Assembly: GCA_965369635.1 (NCBI GenBank) | Contig: CBDURC010000095.1 | Coordinates: 1 to 10,955 of the forward strand | DNA length: 10,955 nt | DNA from: UBA3071 sp965369635 | GTDB taxonomy: Bacteria; Chloroflexota; Anaerolineae; UBA3071 | Direction: 5' to 3' | Part shown: positions 6,941-10,955 of the stretch, in pieces | Layout of the letters: each line of letters opens with the position of its first letter | Position numbering within the stretch: the first letter of the stretch is position 1 | Program-made: the position numbers and the translations under genes | Notes under the pieces: model-generated | Database searches by the model: none | What the model saw: the letters and a program-made list of their open reading frames with translations, nothing else | What the model was told of the DNA's origin: nothing

Positions 6941-7285
6941 ATGCCTCTACGAGACCAAATGCGCAAGGGGAGCTCCGAGATCATCATACTCAGCCTGCTG
7001 GCGCAAGAGCCCATGTACGGCTACCAGATCACGAGAGAGTTGGAACGCCGCAGCGCTGGGTACTTCAACATGAAAGAGGGACTGCTATACCCCACCCTGC
7101 ACCGCATGGAGCAGGAGGAGTTGGTGGCGAGCGAGTGGAGCACAGTCGTCGGGAGACGTCGCCGCAAATACTATCGCCTCACGGAGAAAGGAGGCCAGGC
7201 GCTGATGGCGCAAACGGCGGAATGGCGCACCTTCACAGAACAGTTGCTGCACCTGGTGGACACACCAGCGCAACACGCCGGGTGA
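6941..7285 (+). CDS. PadR-family transcriptional regulator
   Basis: A 114-residue winged-helix repressor of the small PadR type. Key blocks: IILSLLAQEPMYGYQITREL (helices 1-3), GLLYPTLHRMEQEELV (recognition helix and wing entry) and GRRRRKYYRLTEKG (beta wing), followed by a dimerising C-terminal helix. Such proteins act as homodimeric repressors whose binding is relieved by a small molecule or by stress. The ATG at 6941 has AAGGAG 4 nt upstream; a GTG at 6920 in the same frame lacks a ribosome site. The HAAS-like membrane gene begins 7 nt after the stop, so the two form an operon. PadR-HAAS pairing is a recurrent arrangement in which the regulator controls its membrane partner and often neighbouring transport genes. 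The ligand is not deducible. Confidence 0.94.
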   Translation: MPLRDQMRKGSSEIIILSLLAQEPMYGYQITRELERRSAGYFNMKEGLLYPTLHRMEQEELVASEWSTVVGRRRRKYYRLTEKGGQALMAQTAEWRTFTEQLLHLVDTPAQHAG

Positions 7286-7292
7286 TGATGCG

Positions 7293-7772
7293 ATGACTGA
7301 GATGGATCACCTCCTGGCCCGCATCCGGGCGCAGATGAACCTGGACAGTGAGACCGAACACGACCTACTGGAGGAAATCCGCTCCCACCTGGAGGAGGCG
7401 GTGGGCGCAGCCCGGGCGCGGGGATTGGACGCGACCGAAGCCTTAGCGGAAGCGGCAGCCCGTTTCGGCGACGAGGAAGTAGGCGCTGAACTACAGCAGG
7501 TCCACGCCGGCCAATCCACTGCCGACGCCGTCATCGCCGCCGGACTGCCGGTGATCTGCGCCCTGCTGCTGCGCTGGCTGCTCTTCGCCCCTGATGGCAC
7601 GGCCATTGGCTGGCAGCAACTGCTGATCCGTCCCGCCTTCTGGATCGTTGCTGTGGCAGCACTGCTCATCCCGCTGCTCAAGTTCGAGCGGAGGCGCTAC
7701 GCCCTGGTGACCTGGGTGATTTTCTGGGGATTGACGGTAATCTTCGTCACCTGGCCGGCACTGCGCTGGTAG
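7293..7772 (+). CDS. HAAS-like (permease-prefix/DUF1700-type) integral membrane protein
   Basis: A 159-residue protein. The N-terminal ~70 residues form the HAAS-like helical bundle: MDHLLARIRAQMNL..TEHDLLEEIRSHLEEAV..GLDATEALAEAAARFGDEEVGAEL. Such cytosolic domains occur next to PadR regulators. Three hydrophobic segments follow (about 80-98, 115-130 and 137-156), and there is no signal peptide. The gene lies 7 nt after padR in the same direction. It probably works with PadR in membrane-stress signalling or transport control; the actual activity is unknown. The start ATG at 7293 is the only one consistent with the domain beginning; the ribosome site is weak, suggesting coupling to padR translation. 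Confidence 0.8.
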   Translation: MTEMDHLLARIRAQMNLDSETEHDLLEEIRSHLEEAVGAARARGLDATEALAEAAARFGDEEVGAELQQVHAGQSTADAVIAAGLPVICALLLRWLLFAPDGTAIGWQQLLIRPAFWIVAVAALLIPLLKFERRRYALVTWVIFWGLTVIFVTWPALRW

Positions 7773-7842
7773 AATCAGCGAATCAGAATCTGGCCTCCTT
7801 GCGAGCAAGAAACAACCTCAGCTCGACTTTGCACGCCGGATC

Positions 7843-7903
7843 GTGAAACGCAAGACGTTCAACGTAGCTCTCGATTCGTTACGTTTTACGCATTACGTTT
7901 CAC
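7843..7903. repeat. Interspersed repeat with 8-bp inverted ends and TTACG motifs
   Basis: GTGAAACG (7843-7850) and CGTTTCAC (7896-7903) are perfect inverted ends. Between them are GACGTTCAACG and the run GTTACGTTTTACGCATTACG. It lies in the 208-bp spacer upstream of the six-helix membrane gene, where I see no convincing promoter. It resembles dispersed ACGT-rich repeats rather than a gene. Confidence 0.5.
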
Positions 7904-7980
7904 TGTGTCCGTCTCACTGAGAATCACACTTCCATCGCCAGTTTCATGCACACACAGATTCGCTTCGGAGGTCATATCCC

Positions 7981-8676
7981 ATGCAAGACCTGGCCGTCAT
8001 CGAAACCATCCTGCGCAACCGGCATCACTTCTTCAGCGAGATACGCGACGGCATCGGCCTGCCGGAGAAGATGCGGGCTATGCTGCTCTCCAGCATTGCC
8101 TTCCTGGCGCTATACGGCGCGGTGATGGGCTCCACTCACAGTCTGTGGCAAGCTCTGAGCTCCGCTGTCAAGCTGCCGGTTCTCTTCCTGGCCTCACTGA
8201 TCGTCTGCTCACCCACGCTCTACTTCTTCAACATACTCTTCGGCTCCAACCAAAGCCTGACCCAAAACGTGGCCCTCATCCTGACGGCGATCACCGTCAC
8301 GGCTGTGCTCTTGCTCAGCTTCTGCCCCATCATCCTCTTCTTCCTCCTGACCACCAGCCACTATCAGTTCTTCAAGCTGCTCAACGTGGCCGTCTTCGCC
8401 ATCGCTGGCAGCACGGGAGTGGTCTTCCTCAGCCAGGGGATGCGCGTGGTGTCAGCATCAAGCAGAAGCAATGGGGGCAAGCGCTCTCGCCAGTGGGTGA
8501 TGCGCGTCTGGGTGTTGGTCTACGGTTTCGTGGGCAGCCAGATGGCCTGGACGCTGCGCCCCTTCGTCGGCGCTCCCAGCATGAAGTTCGAGCTCTTCCG
8601 GCAGCTTGGAGGCAACTTCTATGCCAATGTCCTGGTCAGCCTCGCCGAGATTCTGGGCTTCGTGGTGGTGAAATGA
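7981..8676 (+). CDS. Six-helix integral membrane protein, family of unknown function
   Basis: A 231-residue protein with a short cytosolic N-terminus (LAVIETILRNRHHFFSEIRDG) and about six hydrophobic spans: 34-50, 66-86, 96-123, 131-151, 172-192 and 213-230. Conserved-looking blocks are SSIAFLALYGAVMG, PVLFLASLIVCSPTLYFFN, GSQMAWTLRPFVGAP and FRQLGGNFYANV. I recognise this as a family seen in cyanobacteria and Chloroflexota that some databases label actin-binding WH2 domain-containing, a name I see no support for here. The polar TLRPFVG loop between the last spans is a likely functional site. The ATG at 7981 has GGAGG 9 nt upstream. The stop is one base from the next ATG, implying coupled expression with the repeat protein. 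Confidence 0.82.
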   Translation: MQDLAVIETILRNRHHFFSEIRDGIGLPEKMRAMLLSSIAFLALYGAVMGSTHSLWQALSSAVKLPVLFLASLIVCSPTLYFFNILFGSNQSLTQNVALILTAITVTAVLLLSFCPIILFFLLTTSHYQFFKLLNVAVFAIAGSTGVVFLSQGMRVVSASSRSNGGKRSRQWVMRVWVLVYGFVGSQMAWTLRPFVGAPSMKFELFRQLGGNFYANVLVSLAEILGFVVVK

Positions 8677-8677
8677 A

Positions 8678-9487
8678 ATGAACAAATCGGCAAATCGGAA
8701 CATCAGCAAATTAGCAAACTCGGAGCCCTCGACTACTGAGCAGATATTGGACTTGCTGCTGGAGGCTTTGCTGGAACGGCAGGCGGCCCAGAGAAGTGCA
8801 GGGGTGCAGGAGAGCTGGAGTGCAGAGGTGAAAGATCCTCTGCTCCCCCGCTCCTCTGCTCCCCTACACCCTTCCTCCCCCGTCCAGAAGCCGACCACAC
8901 CAGAGGGCATCTCCACTTCCGAGCCCCCACAGCAACCGCGCCCCGGCGAGGAAGGCTGGAGCCCGCCGCTGCCGCTGCCCAGTGTCAACCTGGGCCGCAC
9001 TCTGGGCCGGTTGCTGCTGGTACTGGCCGCGCTGGTGGTGTTGGTCAACATCCCCGTCAACCGCCATGGCACCAGCCTGGCTCGCATGATGCCGGACAGC
9101 GCTGCCCTGGTCATCCGCGACGGCCTGGTGCTCAAAGGCAGCGGGCCGGACATATACGTCCTGCAAGACGATAAGCTGCGCTGGATCAGCAGCCTGGAGG
9201 CGTTTGAGTTCTTCGACTACCGCTGGGAGCAGGTTCATATCGTGGATGACGGCTTCCTGGAGCAATTCGAGAAAGGCCAGCCCATCCACGTACTCCTCAA
9301 GTGCCGCGGCAGCCCCCACATCTACGCTCTGGAGAATGGCCAGAAGCGCTGGATCAAAGACATCCCCGCCTTCGAGGCCGAGGGGTACGTGTGGGAAGAC
9401 GTGAAGATCGTGGACTGCGTTTACCTGCGCAGCTTGCCGGACGGCCTGCCCATCCCTGAGGATGCCGGTCCTCCGCCGCAGCCGTGA
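8678..9487 (+). CDS. Single-pass membrane protein with two ~54-residue IY.L-KRWI repeats
   Basis: A 269-residue protein with a short helical N-terminus (EQILDLLLEALLERQ), a Pro/Ser-rich linker (41-105), one membrane span (110-126), and an extracytoplasmic part built of two repeats: 150-203 (DIYVLQDDKLRWI..F..Y.W..V.IVD) and 206-259 (HIYALENGQKRWI..F...GY.W.DV.IVD). Repeats of this kind occur in cell-surface proteins of Gram-positive and Chloroflexota bacteria; a binding role is likely but unproven. The start is one base after the upstream stop with no good ribosome site, so translation is probably coupled. Two stretches look repeat-derived: codons 2-14 come from an AAATCGGCAAAT-like microsatellite, and codons 42-63 come from an imperfect palindrome at 8801-8864. 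Confidence 0.8.
   Translation: MNKSANRNISKLANSEPSTTEQILDLLLEALLERQAAQRSAGVQESWSAEVKDPLLPRSSAPLHPSSPVQKPTTPEGISTSEPPQQPRPGEEGWSPPLPLPSVNLGRTLGRLLLVLAALVVLVNIPVNRHGTSLARMMPDSAALVIRDGLVLKGSGPDIYVLQDDKLRWISSLEAFEFFDYRWEQVHIVDDGFLEQFEKGQPIHVLLKCRGSPHIYALENGQKRWIKDIPAFEAEGYVWEDVKIVDCVYLRSLPDGLPIPEDAGPPPQP
8801..8864. repeat. Imperfect palindrome inside the repeat-protein gene
   Basis: The arms 8801-8828 and 8837-8864 (28 nt each, 22 of 28 positions complementary, 8-nt loop) include a perfect GCAGAGG/CCTCTGC inner helix. The purine-rich left arm and pyrimidine-rich right arm look like a dispersed intergenic repeat read through in frame, giving a Ser/Pro-rich linker. Confidence 0.75.
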
Positions 9488-9535
9488 GCGGGGCAAAAGC
9501 TATAGACAAGACACGTAGAGAGAGCGTTTCGAGTT

Positions 9536-9552
9536 GGGGACAACCTGTCCCC
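9536..9552. terminator. Hairpin after the repeat-protein gene, possible terminator
   Basis: GGGGACA (9536-9542), loop ACC, TGTCCCC (9546-9552): a perfect 7-bp GC-rich stem 49 nt after the stop codon. No U-tract follows (GAAAATG), so it may instead be a dispersed palindrome or an RNA-stabilising end. Confidence 0.35.
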
Positions 9553-9640
9553 GAAAATGAACGATTGCGGTTGCAAAATGGCGATTTTGGTTCCCTCTGC
9601 GTCGTGATAATTCTCGGCATTGGCTAAGGCCAGATGCATA

Positions 9641-9835
9641 CCCTACATATAGTGCTCTGCCACCCTGACTGTCTAATCATCACATGGCCCAGGAGGGAGC
9701 AACAGGCACCTACTAGATATGGGCCAAATCGACATAGTTCAACTAGATGTAGTAGGGTCTCAGCGACTGGTGGATGCCCGTTGTGATAGTTAGACAGTCA
9801 GGGGCTCTGCCAGTCATTGGCCATAATATGTAGGG
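9641..9835. repeat. Outer inverted repeat around the MITE
   Basis: CCCTACATAT (9641-9650) and ATATGTAGGG (9826-9835) are exact inverse complements. With the MITE and one 9-mer removed they would sit 25 bp apart as a compact hairpin, so the MITE appears to have landed inside an older palindromic element. Confidence 0.65.
9663..9803. mobile_element. 141-bp MITE-like non-autonomous element with 9-bp target duplication
   Basis: The inverted ends are 9663-9684 and 9782-9803, identical at 20 of 22 positions and beginning CCCTGACTGTCTAA. Immediately outside both ends lies the same 9-mer GCTCTGCCA (9654-9662 and 9804-9812), a perfect target-site duplication. The 97-bp interior has no coding capacity, only a smaller inverted repeat (CCTACTA near 9708, TAGTAGG near 9751). 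Movement would need a transposase acting from elsewhere; the parent IS family is not identified. Confidence 0.88.
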
Positions 9836-9952
9836 GGCTGCCTGGACATTGCTCGGATGCCATAAAGGTCAATTGTCCCAAAGATGAAACGCTCCCCGCC
9901 TGACCGTTCCAGATTTGGTGAAGGTTGAAGGAAGATTGGGGACACATGAGAG

Positions 9953-9983
9953 AAAGGCGCGTGATTCCCAAGAATCAGCCTTT
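9953..9983 (+). terminator. Strong bulged hairpin, possible terminator
   Basis: AAAGGC (9953-9958) pairs with GCCTTT (9978-9983), and TGATTC (9962-9967) pairs with GAATCA (9972-9977). The loop is CCAA and a 3-nt bulge (GCG) interrupts the left arm. The right arm ends TTTGTCT, a poor U-tract. It lies upstream of the promoter at 10014 and could insulate it. Confidence 0.35.
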
Positions 9984-10013
9984 GTCTAGCTGTGCATACT
10001 CCCCGGCCCTAAT

Positions 10014-10042
10014 TTGCACAAAGAGTGGGATTGCGGTATAAT
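10014..10042 (+). promoter_or_regulatory. Near-consensus promoter for the small membrane protein
   Basis: The -35 TTGCAC (10014-10019) and the perfect -10 TATAAT (10037-10042) are separated by exactly 17 bp. Transcription would start near 10049 and give a leader of about 170 nt. Confidence 0.72.
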
Positions 10043-10081
10043 CTTGTACGTGATCGGGTAGGTTGGTGGCTTCTGCATTTT

Positions 10082-10215
10082 GTCCCCCAGGGGGACGTTA
10101 TACAGAACCTTTCTGGTTTATGTAAGTTTTGGCTGCTTATGCAGAAAGTTTCTGCTCGCACCTCACGTGAGGTGAGCCGATTGTACTGATTGGACGATTA
10201 CTGATAGGAGGTGAG
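10082..10215 (+). promoter_or_regulatory. Structured 5' leader with four palindromes and a duplicated Shine-Dalgarno
   Basis: In order: GTCCCCC-A-GGGGGAC (10082-10096); CAGAA-CCT-TTCTG (10103-10115); GCAGAAA-G-TTTCTGC (10141-10155); and the perfect palindrome CACCTCACGTGAGGTG (10159-10174). The real ribosome site AGGAGGTG (10206-10213) lies 6 nt before the ATG. GAGGTGAG occurs both in the last palindrome (10169-10176) and in the ribosome site (10208-10215), so CACCTC (10159-10164) can pair with either. That arrangement would allow a translational on/off switch. TACTGAT is also repeated (10184-10190, 10199-10205). I do not recognise a known riboswitch class. Confidence 0.5.
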
Positions 10216-10219
10216 AGTC

Positions 10220-10603
10220 ATGTCTTCCACGAGAGCTATCCTTCTTGAGGAAGCGATCCGCACTATGGCGCTCATTGGAGTGGTGATCTTTGGCGTTTTG
10301 CCTATGGCTTATGTGCTTGGTGCAGATGTTAACCGTGTTGCCCTGATCGCGTTCCCCGCAGCTATTCTCATTTTTCCCATCACCTTCTGGATACGCACTC
10401 GAACAGGGGTTAGGTTGCAGCTCCGCTCCAGGCGGGGATGGTACATTTCGGCAGCCATCGCCTTCGCGCTGGCACTCTTCATGGCGATACTCATGTTGCT
10501 GACCGGGCACATGTCTTGGAACCAGGCAGTGGCGCGAATTGCCACTAGCGCATTCGTGATCGTCGTCCTAGCTTGGCTGGGCGCTCGCCTGATGCGATTG
10601 TGA
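10220..10603 (+). CDS. Small four-helix membrane protein of unknown function
   Basis: A 127-residue protein with four hydrophobic spans: about 16-34, 39-58, 74-95 and 107-123. A basic cytosolic loop (RTRTGVRLQLRSRRG, 59-73) separates the second and third. There is no signal-peptide cleavage site and no motif I recognise. The ATG at 10220 is preceded by AGGAGGTG at 6 nt, a near-perfect ribosome site; an in-frame GTG at 10211 lies inside that site and is rejected. It stands alone behind its own promoter and a long palindrome-rich leader. The even spread of hydrophobic spans and ordinary codon use support a real gene. Function is unknown. Confidence 0.72.
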   Translation: MSSTRAILLEEAIRTMALIGVVIFGVLPMAYVLGADVNRVALIAFPAAILIFPITFWIRTRTGVRLQLRSRRGWYISAAIAFALALFMAILMLLTGHMSWNQAVARIATSAFVIVVLAWLGARLMRL

Positions 10604-10955
10604 TAGCGTAACACCCGATTTCCTAAGTGTGCGCCGTAAGGGTCCGTAAAAGAACTAGCTCCTGCATTCTGTCGGGAAAACACGGGGAAACGCGGGAAGA
10701 TATGCTTTTACGAGCCCTAATAAGTCCTATGAAAACATAGAGGGCTTCCTCGCAGGCCAGCTAACCATTCGCTGGAGCGGACCGGGGATGCTGGCCCATA
10801 ATCAAGCCAGGTTGTATGATAGGGGTGCTCCCAGAGCAACAGAAGGCTCGTGCCCCGGCCGCTCAGCTCAATAACGTTAGCCCAACGCACGTTTGCCCAC
10901 CCAGCACAAAGCCCCAATCGAGCGAAGCATCGGTTGGGGCCTATTTGTGGGAGAC
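10604..10955. other. Gene-free 3' region with several foldbacks
   Basis: I see no credible gene in these 352 bases. Visible structures: AGCCCT (10713-10718) with AGGGCT (10741-10746) enclosing CTATG-AAAA-CATAG (10727-10740); GGCCAGC (10755-10761), which can pair with GCTGG (10771-10775) or with GCTGGCC (10790-10796); and TGCTC-CCA-GAGCA (10826-10838). Mutually exclusive helices hint at a structured RNA, but no known class is recognised. Confidence 0.5.
10911..10940. terminator. 11-bp hairpin, possible bidirectional terminator
   Basis: GCCCCAATCGA (10911-10921) and TCGGTTGGGGC (10930-10940) pair over 11 positions with one G-U, around an 8-nt loop. CTATTTG follows on the plus strand and TTTGTG on the minus strand, so both U-tracts are weak. 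Confidence 0.45.

Larger units (their letters stand above)
9488..10219. other. 732-bp gene-free region with palindromes and a mobile element
   Basis: No open frame here is credible on either strand. It holds a GGGGACA/TGTCCCC hairpin (9536-9552), an outer inverted repeat with a nested MITE (9641-9835), a bulged 12-bp hairpin (9953-9983), a promoter (10014-10042) and a structured leader (10082-10219). Confidence 0.75.

Noticed and set aside
10163..10510. Minus-strand open frame opposite the small membrane protein
   Set aside because: The plus strand has a strong promoter, a near-perfect ribosome site and regular hydrophobic spans; the reverse frame is low-complexity polar sequence.
10717..10917. 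Minus-strand 66-codon open frame
   Set aside because: It spans several palindromes, has no ribosome site and no recognisable protein features.

Overview
The window looks like chromosomal DNA from a Chloroflexota (Anaerolineae-like) or similar filamentous or multicellular-type bacterium. This is inferred from three things: the gene set (caspase-like CHAT and clostripain peptidases, a PadR-HAAS pair, a six-helix membrane protein of a family I associate with cyanobacteria and Chloroflexota), moderately GC-rich codon use, and many families of short interspersed repeats, some of them inside genes. No 16S rRNA or other taxonomic marker is present, so the assignment is tentative.

Minus strand, 1-6800. 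Reading leftward from a good promoter at 6778-6807, a leader of roughly 400 nt carries three tandem ~110-bp palindromic repeats (6385-6715). It precedes a clostripain-like (family C11) peptidase gene (4982-6355), a 101-bp spacer with an ACGAAGA-type repeat, and a 663-residue protein with a C-terminal CHAT protease domain (2889-4880). Two clan-CD caspase-like proteases side by side, with no signal peptide seen, suggest an intracellular proteolytic, stress or cell-death module. A second promoter with an inverted-repeat operator (2823-2862) then drives an antitoxin-like HTH protein (2233-2799), a PIN-domain protein (1785-2246, 14-nt overlap) and mutS (start 1788, ATGA overlap), which runs off the window before its ATPase domain.

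Plus strand, 6869-9487. A near-consensus promoter (TTGACA-17-TATAGT) drives a PadR-family regulator and a HAAS-like three-helix membrane protein. After a 208-bp spacer follow a six-helix membrane protein and a one-helix protein with two extracytoplasmic ~54-residue repeats, separated by a single base.

9488-10219 is gene-free but structured. It contains a 141-bp MITE-like element with 22-bp inverted ends and a perfect 9-bp target duplication, apparently inserted into a larger hairpin. It also contains hairpins that may terminate transcription, and a promoter (10014-10042) followed by a ~170-nt leader with four palindromes. One palindrome duplicates and can compete for the Shine-Dalgarno sequence of the following small four-helix membrane protein (10220-10603). 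10604-10955 shows no gene but several foldbacks.

The strongest candidates for something undescribed are the tandem protease operon with its repeat-array leader, the toxin-antitoxin operon translationally coupled to mutS, the structured leader at 10082-10174, and the in-frame recruitment of interspersed palindromes by two genes (mutS and the repeat-protein gene).
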